From the NCBI GenBank assembly GCA_047971245.1, contig JBKDZN010000160.1, positions 1 to 20,390 of the forward strand: a stretch of DNA of 20,390 bases, in the 5' to 3' direction. This DNA comes from CADEDH01 sp047971245. Its GTDB lineage: Bacteria; Actinomycetota; Acidimicrobiia; Acidimicrobiales; SZUA-35. The position numbers and the translations under genes were made by a program. A model generated the notes under the pieces. The model did no database searches and was not told where the DNA came from. It saw nothing but the letters and a program-made list of their open reading frames with translations. Shown in pieces: positions 12,144 to 20,350 of this stretch. The first letter of the stretch is position 1. The number at the start of each line of letters is the position of its first letter.

Positions 12144-13928
12144 CTAGGCGAGCTGCTCCGGGGTGAGGGCGAACAGCACCTCCGCTCCGGCGGTGACCGA
12201 GCGTTCCAGGCCGATGGCCGACGGCAGGATCTGCTCACCGAAGAACCGGACCGAGGCTGTCTTGGCCCGGGTGTGGTCGGTGGGCGCCTCCGACGCGCCG
12301 GCGGCGAGACCGAGACGGCCCATCAGCCCGGCGCAGACGACGGTGCCGAGCATCCGCAGGTAGGGGGTGGACCCGGCCAGCGCCTGGTTGGGATCCGCGG
12401 CCCCGTTCTCGAGCAGCCACTCGGTGGCCCGCCGGGTGGCGTCGACGGCCTCGTCGAGCACCGCGGCGAACCCGGCGAAGTCGTCGACGATGCGGAGGGC
12501 GGCGGCCACCTCGGCGACGGCGTCGAGCTGGTCGAACACCACACCCCCGCCCCGCATCGGCAGCTTGCGACCGACCAGGTCGGCGGCCTGGATGCCGTTG
12601 GTCCCCTCATAGATGGGGGCGATCCGGGAGTCGCGCCAGTGCTGGGCCACCCCGGTCTCCTCCACATACCCCATGCCGCCGTGGACCTGGATGGCCAGTG
12701 AGGTCATCTCCACGCCCACGTCGGTGCACAGGCTCTTGGCCAGGGGGATGAACAGCTCGGCCTGCTCCCGGGCCCGATCCCCCTCGGGGGTGCCGGCGAG
12801 CGCCGAGCCACGATCCAGGTTGGCCGCCGTGGCGTAGACCAGGCAGCGCATGGCGTCGATCCAGGCCCGCTGGGTGAGCAGCATCCGGCGCACGTCTGCG
12901 TGGTCGACGATCGGGCTCGAGGTGCCCCGGCGGGCGCCGACAGCGGTGCCCTGATGCCGTTCGACGGCGTACGCCACGGCCTGCTGGTGGGCGCGCTCGG
13001 CGATGGCCAGGCCCTCCAGGCCGACCGACAGGCGAGCGTTGTTCATCATCGTGAACATGTTCCGCATACCGTCGCCCTCGTCACCGACCAACCAGCCGAC
13101 GGCCCCACCTTCGTCACCGAAGGCGAGCACGCACGTCGGGCTGCCGTGGATGCCCACCTTGTGTTCGATCGAGACACAACGTACATCGTTGCGGTCACCG
13201 GGGTTGCCGGCACCGTCGGGAAGGTACTTGGGGACCAGGAACATCGAGATCCCCTTCGTCCCGGGGGGAGAGCCCGGGGTGCGGGCCAGGACGAGGTGGA
13301 CGATGTTCTCGGTGAGGTCCTGCTCACCGTAGGTGATGAAGATCTTCTGGCCCGTGATGTGGAAGGTGCCGTCGCCCACCGGCTCGGCCCGGGTGGTCAG
13401 GGCGCCCACGTCGGAGCCGGCCTGGGGTTCGGTCAGGTTCATCGTGCCCGACCATTCGCCACTGATCATCTTGGGCAGGTAGAGCGCCTTCTGGTCGGCG
13501 GAGCCGTGGTGGGCGATGGCGTCGATGGCCCCCTGGGTGAGGAGGGGGCACAGTGAGAACGCCATGTTGGCGCTGGTGAGCTGCTCCTGGATCGCCACCG
13601 ACGCCACCCAGGGAAACCCCCCGCCACCGAAGTCGGGATCGAAGGGGACCGCCCCGAAGCCCGACTCGACATAGCGCTTGTAGGCCGTCTTGAAACTGTC
13701 GGGAGTGGTGACCGTGCCGTCCGCGTTCCACACCGAACCGATGAGGTCTCCGTCACGGTTGGTGGGGGCGACCACCTCGGCCATGAATCGCCCCGCCTCC
13801 TGCACGACCATCCGGACCGATTCGGCGTCGATCCCGTCGTACGCCGGGGTGTCGAGCAGGCCGGCCAAGTCTACAACCGCGGACATCACCAGATCGATGT
13901 CGTCAAGTGGTGGTGAATAATTGCTCAT
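12144..13928 (-). CDS. Acyl-CoA dehydrogenase, long FadE/DmdC type
   Basis: The 594-residue flavoenzyme introduces a 2,3-double bond into an acyl-CoA and passes electrons to ETF. Residues typical of the family include NLTEPQAGSDVG, KIFITYGEQDLTENIVHLVL, ARTPGSPPGTKGISMF and HGGMGYVEETGVAQHWRDSR. The catalytic Glu is in PIYEGTNGIQ (Glu441), followed by an extra C-terminal domain that makes it longer than the 380-residue classical enzymes. This architecture is shared by 3-methylmercaptopropionyl-CoA dehydrogenase (DmdC) and mycobacterial FadE5-like enzymes, and the substrate cannot be chosen from sequence alone. The ATG at 13928 has a GGAGGAG ribosome binding site about 12 nt upstream. It is divergent from the DUF1800 gene across a spacer with an inverted repeat, and convergent with murA, 27 nt apart. 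Confidence 0.92.
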   Translation of the reverse strand: MSNYSPPLDDIDLVMSAVVDLAGLLDTPAYDGIDAESVRMVVQEAGRFMAEVVAPTNRDGDLIGSVWNADGTVTTPDSFKTAYKRYVESGFGAVPFDPDFGGGGFPWVASVAIQEQLTSANMAFSLCPLLTQGAIDAIAHHGSADQKALYLPKMISGEWSGTMNLTEPQAGSDVGALTTRAEPVGDGTFHITGQKIFITYGEQDLTENIVHLVLARTPGSPPGTKGISMFLVPKYLPDGAGNPGDRNDVRCVSIEHKVGIHGSPTCVLAFGDEGGAVGWLVGDEGDGMRNMFTMMNNARLSVGLEGLAIAERAHQQAVAYAVERHQGTAVGARRGTSSPIVDHADVRRMLLTQRAWIDAMRCLVYATAANLDRGSALAGTPEGDRAREQAELFIPLAKSLCTDVGVEMTSLAIQVHGGMGYVEETGVAQHWRDSRIAPIYEGTNGIQAADLVGRKLPMRGGGVVFDQLDAVAEVAAALRIVDDFAGFAAVLDEAVDATRRATEWLLENGAADPNQALAGSTPYLRMLGTVVCAGLMGRLGLAAGASEAPTDHTRAKTASVRFFGEQILPSAIGLERSVTAGAEVLFALTPEQLA

Positions 13929-13949
13929 CGGGTTACAGTCTCCTCCGGC

Positions 13950-14021
13950 AGTTGGACACCAATCGACAATCAATTCGAAACCGAATCCGCATCCTGGGCC
14001 GGGCGAACAGGGTGTCCAACT
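13950..14021. promoter_or_regulatory. Divergent promoter region with 11-bp inverted repeat
   Basis: AGTTGGACACC at 13950-13960 and its exact reverse complement GGTGTCCAACT at 14011-14021 flank the centre of the 109-bp spacer between two divergent genes. Read toward each gene, the same GGTGTCCAACT stands 21 nt before the dehydrogenase ATG and 16 nt before the DUF1800 ATG. The half-sites are 50 bp apart, close to five helical turns, which would put a bound regulator on one face of the DNA. The role as an operator or shared promoter part is inferred. Confidence 0.45.
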
Positions 14022-14037
14022 CAAGGCTAGGTCGCCG

Positions 14038-16050
14038 ATGCCAACAGCAGAAGCCGGATCCCCGGCTGATACTGCCACGTCCCCCACCAGGATCTCCCGC
14101 CGATCCGTGCTCGCCGCGATAACGGCCGGCGCGGCGGTCACCGCCTGCAGTTCTCTCGAGGATCTGGCCTTCGGGAGTGGTTCGGACGGTACTCCGCCCT
14201 CGACCACCGGCGGGGCCGAGGAGCTCGCACAGGTCACGATGCCCCAACGGGCACCGGCCGCCTCCAATCCCGTCACCCCCAGCACCACGGCCGGCCCGGC
14301 GGCGGCAGCACCTCCGACGGTGCCCGGTGGCGCCTCCGGGGGAGCGGCCGCGGCCGGTTCGAACGGTTCCGGTTCGTCCGGTGGTTCCCGGGCGACGACC
14401 CCGGCCCCACCCGCCACCTCGGCCCGATCGGCGGCACCACCCACCTCGGCCCGCGCCGGCGGCGGGTCGGCACCGACGGCGGCCCCGGCCACCACCGCGG
14501 CCCCGGCCACCACCGCGGCCCCGGCCACCACCGCGGCCCCGGCCACCACCGCGGCCCCGTCGGCGGGGCCGGCTCCGACCAGCCCGCCGACCACCTCGTT
14601 CAGCACCCCGGTGAACCTCGGCGACGACACCTCCACCGTCCACCTGGCCAACCGGTTGACCTTCGGGGTGACCCCGGCGGTTCTCGACTCGATCAACGAT
14701 CTCGGCCCCAGCGGTTTCGTCCAGGATCAGCTGTCGAGGAGCGGCCCCGATCCCGACGCCGAGGGCCGGCTGGGGCAGTTCCAGATGCTGAAGCTCACCG
14801 GCAAGCAGGCATACGACCGGGTCACGGACAACACCGAGCAGTTCCACACCGAGATGGCCACCAGTAGTGTCCTGCGGGCCATCCACAGCAACCACCAGCT
14901 CTACGAGATGGTGGTCCATCTCTGGATGGACCACTTCAACGTCAGCCTGTTCGACAACGAGCGGTACCGCCATCTGATGGCCTCGTACCAGGAGGATGTC
15001 ATCCGCCCCAACGCCATGGGCCCCTTCCGTGAGCTGCTGTCGGCCACGGCCCACGCCCCGGCGATGATGGTGTACCTCAACAACGACCAGTCGAACGCCA
15101 ACGCCGAGAACGGGCTGAACGAGAACTACGGCCGGGAGCTCCTCGAGCTCCACACCCTCGGCATCGACGAGAACGAGAACCAGGTGTACACCGAGGCCGA
15201 CATCCGGGCGGCCGCCCAGGCCATGACCGGCTGGTCGATCAACACCGACCGCAACGACGGCGACTTCTCGAGCTTCGTGTTCCGAGACAACTACCACTTC
15301 ACCGGCGACATCAGCCTGCTGGACGGCGCCTGGACCCGGGGGACCACCACCGGCCAGGACACCGGCGAGTCCCTGCTCGAGTTCCTGGCCACCCATCCCT
15401 CGACCGCCCGGCACGTCGCCTACAAGCTGGCCCGACGGTTCGTCATGGACGAGCCGCCGGCATCACTGGTGGACGGTGCCGCCCAGGCGTATTTGGACAA
15501 TGACACCGCCATCGTGCCGACCCTCGCCTACATCCTGAGTTCGCCGGAGTTCGCCGCCTCGGAGGGCCAGAAGTTCCGCCGGCCCCTCGAAGCCTTCGTG
15601 GCCCAGTGCCGGGCCCTGCATCTCGAGGTGACCGACCGCAACCCCGGCGACGGGCCCCTGCCCCGCATCCGACGCAATCTCCGCGACCAGGCCAACGCCC
15701 CGTGGGAGTGGTCCCCGCCCGACGGCTATCCCGACCAGGTCGAGGACTGGATGACCACCAGTGGCCTGATCACCCGCTGGCGGACCGGGGCCCAACTGGC
15801 CCACGGCCGCTTCAACGACGGGATGTCGATCGACTACAACCAGATCCGGCCGACGTCGGCCAATGGGGCCGAGTTCATCGTCAACCTCAGCGAACAGTTC
15901 GGCCTCGGTGGTCTCACCGACGAGCAGGTCGCCGCCGTGGCCGTCACGGCCGATATCGATCCCGCCGCGGCCGCCGACAACTACGCCGACTCCCAGATCG
16001 GCCAGATCGCCGCCGTGCTGCTCACCCACCCCGTCTTCCAGATCCGCTGA
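14038..16050 (+). CDS. Exported DUF1800 family protein
   Basis: The 670-residue product has a twin-arginine-type signal (SRRSVLAAITAGAAVTAC, residues 20-37) that ends in a lipobox-like VTAC, so it may be a Tat-exported lipoprotein anchored at Cys37. A low-complexity Ala/Pro/Thr/Gly linker to about residue 190 follows, containing four perfect PATTAA units. The DUF1800 domain occupies the rest, with HLANRLTFGVTP, LWMDHFNVSLFDNERY, NENYGRELLELHTLGI and AAAQAMTGWSI. The family is uncharacterised and is nearly always next to a DUF1501 gene, as here (15 nt to the next start). The ATG at 14038 puts the RR motif at the expected distance. The linker suggests a surface-exposed domain held away from the membrane. 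Its function is unknown. Confidence 0.88.
   Translation: MPTAEAGSPADTATSPTRISRRSVLAAITAGAAVTACSSLEDLAFGSGSDGTPPSTTGGAEELAQVTMPQRAPAASNPVTPSTTAGPAAAAPPTVPGGASGGAAAAGSNGSGSSGGSRATTPAPPATSARSAAPPTSARAGGGSAPTAAPATTAAPATTAAPATTAAPATTAAPSAGPAPTSPPTTSFSTPVNLGDDTSTVHLANRLTFGVTPAVLDSINDLGPSGFVQDQLSRSGPDPDAEGRLGQFQMLKLTGKQAYDRVTDNTEQFHTEMATSSVLRAIHSNHQLYEMVVHLWMDHFNVSLFDNERYRHLMASYQEDVIRPNAMGPFRELLSATAHAPAMMVYLNNDQSNANAENGLNENYGRELLELHTLGIDENENQVYTEADIRAAAQAMTGWSINTDRNDGDFSSFVFRDNYHFTGDISLLDGAWTRGTTTGQDTGESLLEFLATHPSTARHVAYKLARRFVMDEPPASLVDGAAQAYLDNDTAIVPTLAYILSSPEFAASEGQKFRRPLEAFVAQCRALHLEVTDRNPGDGPLPRIRRNLRDQANAPWEWSPPDGYPDQVEDWMTTSGLITRWRTGAQLAHGRFNDGMSIDYNQIRPTSANGAEFIVNLSEQFGLGGLTDEQVAAVAVTADIDPAAAADNYADSQIGQIAAVLLTHPVFQIR
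14479..14559 (+). repeat. 18-bp tandem repeat coding for PATTAA units
   Basis: Four perfect copies of an 18-bp unit (14479-14496, -14514, -14532, -14550) plus a 9-bp partial encode Ala/Pro/Thr repeats in the linker of the DUF1800 protein. The repeat is in frame, so copy number can vary by slippage without breaking the gene. Confidence 0.9.
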
Positions 16051-16065
16051 TCGCAGGAGCCTGCC

Positions 16066-17343
16066 GTGACTATCTACACCCGACGTAAGTTCCTCGCGCT
16101 CTCCGGCCTCGGTGCCGCCGGGGTCGCCACCAGCCTCGGCACCCGCCTGGCGTTCGCCACCCCGAACGAGGCCGAACTCGGCGACGCCGTGGTGGCCATC
16201 TTCCTGCGGGGCGGGGCCGACGGCCTGACCCTGGCGCCCCCCTACGACTACCCGTCCTACCGGCAGATGCGGCCCAGCATCGCGGTGCCACCCCCGGGCT
16301 CGAACGGTGGGGCCCTTCCCCTCAACTCCGGCTCGGCCTCCGGGGTCGTCTTCCCCTCCGGCATCGACGGTGTCGTCGGTCTGCATCCCGCCTTCCAACC
16401 CATCTACGACACCCTGTGGACCCAGGGACGCCTGGCCGTGGTCCCCGCCGCGGGTCTGCCCCGCAGCGAGAGCGCCACCCGGAGTCACTTCTCGGCCCAG
16501 GTGTTCGTCAACCGCGGGTCGGCATCCTCGACCGTTCGCGGCGGCTGGTTGGGCCGGATACTCAACAACAGCACCGACAGCACTAAACCGGGCCTGGCCG
16601 GGATCAGCGGATCCAACCAGACGAACTCGATGACCGGGGCCCGGAACAGCGCCAACGTGCCGAACGTCAACGACTTCGGCCTCTGGTCCTTCGATCGCAC
16701 CGACGAGAGCATGGCGGCGATCGCCGCCCTGAACGCCGGGCAGGACAGTGTCTCGGGCCAGGGAAGGAACGTCCTGCAGACCCTCGACGCCATCGCCGAC
16801 GTCGACGCCGACGCGAACGTCGAGGCCTACCCCAACAGTGGGTTGGGTCGGCAGCTCAACCAGGTGGCCAACCTGCTCAAGGCCGACCTCGGGCTCCGGG
16901 CCGCGGCGATCGACATGGACGGCTGGGACACCCACACCGACCAGGGCGGCCCCGGTGATACCGGCAGCCGTATCTGGCGCCTGACCGACAACCTGGCCTC
17001 GTCGCTCCGTGCCTTCGCCGACGACACCGACGGGCTCAACGAGATCACCGTGGTTGTGGTCAGCGAGTTCGGCCGGACCGTGAACGAGAACGGGAGCCGG
17101 GGGACCGATCACGGCCGGGCCGGCACCGTGTTCGCCATGGGCGCCGGGGTGCAGGGGGGCGTCTTCGGCGACGACTATCCCGACGCCGTGGCGGATGATC
17201 CCGACGACGGCGACACCACCGTGGCCACCGACTACCGCAAGGTCGTGGCCGAGATCGCCGGCAAGCGGGTGGGCGTTGCCGACCTCGACCTCGTCTTCCC
17301 CACCTACACCCACACCGGGGATCTCGGTCTGGCCCGGGCCTGA
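16066..17343 (+). CDS. Exported DUF1501 family protein
   Basis: The 425-residue protein has a twin-arginine signal, TRRKFLALSGLGAAGVATSL (residues 5-24), with a likely cleavage after AFA near residue 31. The mature part fits DUF1501, a family related to the alkaline-phosphatase/sulfatase superfamily. FLRGGADGLTLAPPYD opens the domain, DMDGWDTHTDQGG and VVVVSEFGRTVNENGS are the conserved blocks, and DHGRAGTVFAMGAGVQGG is the C-terminal signature. Whether metal ligands are complete cannot be judged here. A GTG start at 16066 follows the AGGAG ribosome binding site. It is co-transcribed with the DUF1800 gene 15 nt upstream, so the two very likely act together outside the cytoplasmic membrane. 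A strong hairpin ends the operon. No function is established. Confidence 0.9.
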   Translation: MTIYTRRKFLALSGLGAAGVATSLGTRLAFATPNEAELGDAVVAIFLRGGADGLTLAPPYDYPSYRQMRPSIAVPPPGSNGGALPLNSGSASGVVFPSGIDGVVGLHPAFQPIYDTLWTQGRLAVVPAAGLPRSESATRSHFSAQVFVNRGSASSTVRGGWLGRILNNSTDSTKPGLAGISGSNQTNSMTGARNSANVPNVNDFGLWSFDRTDESMAAIAALNAGQDSVSGQGRNVLQTLDAIADVDADANVEAYPNSGLGRQLNQVANLLKADLGLRAAAIDMDGWDTHTDQGGPGDTGSRIWRLTDNLASSLRAFADDTDGLNEITVVVVSEFGRTVNENGSRGTDHGRAGTVFAMGAGVQGGVFGDDYPDAVADDPDDGDTTVATDYRKVVAEIAGKRVGVADLDLVFPTYTHTGDLGLARA

Positions 17344-17354
17344 CCGGACGAGCA

Positions 17355-17392
17355 CGACGCCCGCCCGGATCTGCCCCTCCGGGCGGGCGTCG
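17355..17392 (+). terminator. Strong hairpin terminator after DUF1501 gene
   Basis: A perfect 15-bp GC-rich stem (17355-17369 with 17378-17392) has an 8-nt loop and sits 12 nt past the stop codon. No T-run follows. Confidence 0.75.
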
Positions 17393-17428
17393 GTACCCCG
17401 GTTCCGGGCCTGCGCCGCCGCGGTTCCG

Positions 17429-17434
17429 TACAAT
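17429..17434 (+). promoter_or_regulatory. -10 box TACAAT, leaderless start
   Basis: TACAAT, close to the TATAAT consensus, lies 6 nt before the ATG at 17441 and just after the preceding terminator, which fits an independent leaderless transcript for the aminotransferase/MBL pair. Confidence 0.55.
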
Positions 17435-17440
17435 CCGGGC

Positions 17441-18733
17441 ATGACCTCACGGCGAGCCGACCGGTACCCGTTCCTGCCCGGAACCTCGCCCCCGATCATC
17501 GTCGGCGCCGAGGGCAACCACCTGATCACCGCGGACGGCCGGCGGATCCTCGACGCGGCCGGTGGTGCGGTGGTCACCAACATCGGCCACGGCCGGCCGG
17601 AGCCGATGGAGGCCGCGGCCGGGGCCCCGGTCGACTATGTCGTGCCCATCTGGGCCACCGAGAGCCGGATCGAGCTGGTCGAACGCCTCCAGACCGACTG
17701 GCTCCCCGATCCGACCGCCCGCTGCATGATCGTCACCGGCGGCTCGGAGGCCGTCGATGCGGCGGTGCGGGTGGCCCGCCTGTATCAGGTGGCGATCGGT
17801 CGACCGGAACGGTGGAAGGTGCTCGGTCAGTCCGTGAGCTACCACGGGACCACCCTGGCCACCCTGGCCGTGGCCAACCACGACCGGCGACGGGCCCACC
17901 TCGAACCCCTGCTCGTCGATCAACCGAAATGGGCGGCGTTCGACATCGGGAACCTGGCCGATGTGATCGCCCGGGAGGACCCGGCCACGGTGGCCGCCGT
18001 CGTCCTCGAGCCGGTCAGCGGAGCGTCAGGGGCGGCGGCCACTCCCCCGCCCGGCTATCTGGCCGCGGTCCGGGCGCTGTGCGACACCCACGGCATCGTC
18101 ATGATCGCCGACGAGGTCATGACCGGGTTCGGTCGGACCGGGGCCGCGTTCGCGGTCGACCACGAGGCGGTCATACCCGACCTGCTGGTGGGGGGCAAGG
18201 GCCTCGGCGGGGGGTACGCCCCGGTCGGGATGGTGGCGGCCACCGAGACGGTGACGGCACCGATCGCGGCGGCTGGGGCGGAGGTCATGTATCACACCTT
18301 CAGCGCCTCCGAGGTGTCCTGCCGGGTGGCCAACGCCGTGCTCCGGATCATGGAACGCGAACAGCTGGTGGCCCGGGCGGCGGCCATGGGCGACCGATTG
18401 GCCGGCGCCCTGGCCGCGGCCACCGCGGACCACCCCCAGGTGGCCGATGTCCGCGGGGTCGGACTCCTCCAGGGCATCGAGCTGGTGGCCGACCGCGCCT
18501 CCGGATCCGGATTCGGGGGTCGGCTCACCCCCCTGGTCGTGGCCGAGGCCCTGGCCCGTGGGGTGTGGATCTACCCGGCCGGATCGGCCGGCGTTCCCGA
18601 CGGCCTGTTGTTCGGCCCCCCGTTCACGATCACCACCGACGAGATCGAACAGATCGCCGCCGTCACCGTGGCCTCGATCGATGCCGCGGTGGCCACCCTG
18701 ACCGCATCCGGATCGGGGGCCGCGGCCCCGTGA
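17441..18733 (+). CDS. Class-III PLP-dependent aminotransferase
   Basis: The 430-residue enzyme has the fold-type I class-III order. An N-terminal ITADGRRILDAAGGAVV is followed by the cofactor phosphate site VTGGSEAVDAAVRVARLYQ, SYHGTTLATLAVANH, LEPVSGASGAA, the PLP-ring Asp in IADEVMTGFGRTG (Asp224) and the Schiff-base Lys in VGGKGLGGGYAPVG (Lys253). HTFSASEVSCRVANAVL replaces the commoner HTFSGHP. Members act on omega-amino acids, GABA, diamines or adenosylmethionine, and this sequence does not decide which. A TACAAT box 6 nt upstream implies a leaderless transcript. Its TGA overlaps the GTG of the following MBL-fold gene, so the two are translationally coupled and probably act on the same pathway. 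Confidence 0.92.
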   Translation: MTSRRADRYPFLPGTSPPIIVGAEGNHLITADGRRILDAAGGAVVTNIGHGRPEPMEAAAGAPVDYVVPIWATESRIELVERLQTDWLPDPTARCMIVTGGSEAVDAAVRVARLYQVAIGRPERWKVLGQSVSYHGTTLATLAVANHDRRRAHLEPLLVDQPKWAAFDIGNLADVIAREDPATVAAVVLEPVSGASGAAATPPPGYLAAVRALCDTHGIVMIADEVMTGFGRTGAAFAVDHEAVIPDLLVGGKGLGGGYAPVGMVAATETVTAPIAAAGAEVMYHTFSASEVSCRVANAVLRIMEREQLVARAAAMGDRLAGALAAATADHPQVADVRGVGLLQGIELVADRASGSGFGGRLTPLVVAEALARGVWIYPAGSAGVPDGLLFGPPFTITTDEIEQIAAVTVASIDAAVATLTASGSGAAAP

Positions 18734-19575
18734 ACCTGGTCGAGCTGGCTCAGGGGGTGTTCGCCTGGATCGACCCGGTCCCCGGTTACGGGCACACCAA
18801 TGTCGGCCTGGTCATCGACCAGGACGGTCTGACGGTGATGGACACCACGGCCACCCCGGCCGCCGGGGCCGCCGTGCGCGGGGCGATACTGGACCTGACC
18901 GGGGAACTGGGACTACCGATCAAGCGGGTGACGGTCTCGTCGAGCCGGGTCGCGTTCAGCGGGGGGACCTCGTCGTTCTGGCCGGCCGCCTACTACGGGA
19001 CGGAGACCACCAGCGACGAGCTCGACCTGGCCGCCGACCCGACCCCGTTCCGGCTCCTGCTACCCGATCTGGCCGACGCCTACGACGACGAGTTCTCCAC
19101 CCGGGAGATCACCCATGTGGTCGACGAGCCGGCCTGGCTCAGCGCCGCCGCCCGGGCCGTGCCCCTGCCGGGTGAGGCCGGCGAGAACCTCGTCGTCGGG
19201 GTACCCACCGCCGGCGTGGTCTACGCCGGCGCCCTGGCCAGTTTCGGGGTCACCCCCCTGTGCCACGCTGGCGACCCCCGGGCCTGGCTGGGATCGATCC
19301 GGGCCCTGGCCGAACTGGGATCGACCGTGATCCCGGGCCACGGCCCACCGGGCGGCGAACCCGACCTGGCCGAACTGGCCGGCTACCTGGCGGCGTGCTG
19401 CGACGCGGCCGGGGATCCCCTGGCCATCCCGCCCGGCCCGTGGGACGCCTGGACCGACCGCCGATTCGACCTCGTCAACGTGGAACGGGCCGACCGCCTC
19501 GCCCGCGGCGACGCCCGGACACCGACGGCGATGTTCCGGCTGCTCGGCTTCGAGCCCCCACCGGAGCTGGGCTGA
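18730..19575 (+). CDS. Metallo-beta-lactamase-fold protein lacking HxHxDH
   Basis: The 281-residue protein begins NLVELAQGVFAWIDPVPGYG, with TNVGLVIDQDGLTVMDTTAT, a standard MBL-fold start including the strand that ends in Asp. Where THxHxDHxGG should follow, the sequence is VTVSSSRVAFSGGTSSFW (residues 67-84) with no His at all, although the following GG and the strand pattern remain. IPGHGPPGG (about 201-209) retains the later PGHG block. The metal site therefore looks lost, which would make the protein a non-hydrolytic or differently acting relative. It starts by GTGA overlap with the upstream aminotransferase gene. Its stop is 27 nt from that of carD on the other strand. The role is unknown. 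Confidence 0.8.
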   Translation: MNLVELAQGVFAWIDPVPGYGHTNVGLVIDQDGLTVMDTTATPAAGAAVRGAILDLTGELGLPIKRVTVSSSRVAFSGGTSSFWPAAYYGTETTSDELDLAADPTPFRLLLPDLADAYDDEFSTREITHVVDEPAWLSAAARAVPLPGEAGENLVVGVPTAGVVYAGALASFGVTPLCHAGDPRAWLGSIRALAELGSTVIPGHGPPGGEPDLAELAGYLAACCDAAGDPLAIPPGPWDAWTDRRFDLVNVERADRLARGDARTPTAMFRLLGFEPPPELG

Positions 19576-19602
19576 CCGCCCACGCACCGGCTGACGAGCC
19601 GC

Positions 19603-20088
19603 TCAGACCAGTTGCTTCTCCACCTGGTCCATCGCCGCCTCCTCCGAGACGTCGAGGGCGAGCGAGAGCTCGGAGACCAGCACCATCTGGGCCTGGGTGT
19701 ACATCTTCTTCTCCCCCGCCGACAGGCCCTTGGCCTTCTCCCGCAGGGCCAGGTTCCTGACCACCTCGGCCACCTGGTAGACGTCACCCGAACGCAGCTT
19801 CTCCTGATGGTTCTTGAACCGCCGCGACCAGTTGGCCGGCTCACGCACGTCCTTCTTGGCCAGGAGGACGAACAGGTCCTCGACGTCCTCGAGGCTGATG
19901 GGCGGCCGCATCCCCACCTCGTCGACCATGTCGACCGGGACCCGCAGCGTCAGATCATCGTGGGTGGTCCGCAACACGAAGTACTTCCGCTTCTCACCGT
20001 TCAGTTCGACCATCTCCGTCTTCTCGATGATGGCCGAACCGTGGTGGGGGTACACGACCCGGTCACCAGCCTTGTAGGTGGTCGTCAT
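19603..20088 (-). CDS. carD: CarD-family RNA polymerase-binding regulator
   Basis: The 161-residue protein has an N-terminal RNA-polymerase interaction domain (YKAGDRVVYPHHGSAIIE, residues 5-22) and a helical C-terminal DNA-binding part. EPANWSRRFKNHQEKLRSGD holds the conserved Trp87 wedge that stabilises the open promoter bubble, and LSAGEKKMYTQAQ is the family signature. Its length and pattern match mycobacterial CarD (162 residues), an essential activator of rRNA and other promoters. The ATG at 20088 is preceded by AGGAG at 5-nt spacing, better than the in-frame start 15 nt upstream. It lies 81 nt downstream of a small membrane-protein gene on the same strand. A TTGAAG...TAAGCA pair 18 nt apart in that gap (about 20125-20154) may be its own promoter. 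Confidence 0.96.
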   Translation of the reverse strand: MTTTYKAGDRVVYPHHGSAIIEKTEMVELNGEKRKYFVLRTTHDDLTLRVPVDMVDEVGMRPPISLEDVEDLFVLLAKKDVREPANWSRRFKNHQEKLRSGDVYQVAEVVRNLALREKAKGLSAGEKKMYTQAQMVLVSELSLALDVSEEAAMDQVEKQLV

Positions 20089-20169
20089 TGCACTCCTCAA
20101 CAAATCAATCCATGCGGTTGGGGCGTGCTTACCCCCGGGGAGACCGCCTCTTCAATGATGGCGCCTGGC

Positions 20170-20343
20170 TCAGCGGATCGCACCAACCAGGCCGGCAAAC
20201 GTCCCGACCACGAGCAGGGCCACGCAGATGACGGCCACCCAGAACACGACGGGCCGCCGACGTTCCAACACCCGCTCCTGGTCGAGGAAGGTGGGCTCGG
20301 GCTTCGGTGGTGTCACCCGACTCTGACCGGACCGACGTGTCAT
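20170..20343 (-). CDS. Small single-pass membrane protein
   Basis: The 57-residue product starts MTRRSGQSRVTPPKPEPTFL and has one hydrophobic segment near its C-terminus (about residues 32-54, with FWVAVICVALLVVG), preceded by ERRRP. A basic stretch before a C-terminal membrane helix predicts N-in topology with the short tail outside. A TACGAT -10 box 7 nt upstream implies a leaderless mRNA and supports the start. It lies upstream of carD on the same strand, 81 nt apart. It is too short for most ORF cut-offs and I recognise no family. Confidence 0.65.
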   Translation of the reverse strand: MTRRSGQSRVTPPKPEPTFLDQERVLERRRPVVFWVAVICVALLVVGTFAGLVGAIR

Positions 20344-20350
20344 CGGCCGG

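Noticed and set aside
12117..12160. Bidirectional terminator between murA and the acyl-CoA dehydrogenase gene
   Set aside because: Only a 5-bp CGCCC/GGGCG stem and the 12-bp palindrome TCGCCTAGGCGA at the stop codon are present; too weak to call.
14479..14559. Possible CRISPR array
   Set aside because: Units are 18 bp, contiguous, without spacers, and in frame inside a coding linker.
13933..15414. 493-codon minus-strand frame rich in RGRGGGRG
   Set aside because: It is the antisense of the PATTAA repeat linker of the DUF1800 gene, not a real Gly/Arg-rich protein.
15463..17583. 706-codon open frame on the minus strand
   Set aside because: Antisense to the DUF1800/DUF1501 genes, which have clear domains; composition (VGVGG, GDRHH-like) is that of a reverse-strand shadow.
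19588..19601. Hairpin CGGCT-GACG-AGCCG between the MBL gene and carD
   Set aside because: A 5-bp stem without a T-run in GC-rich DNA is close to chance level.
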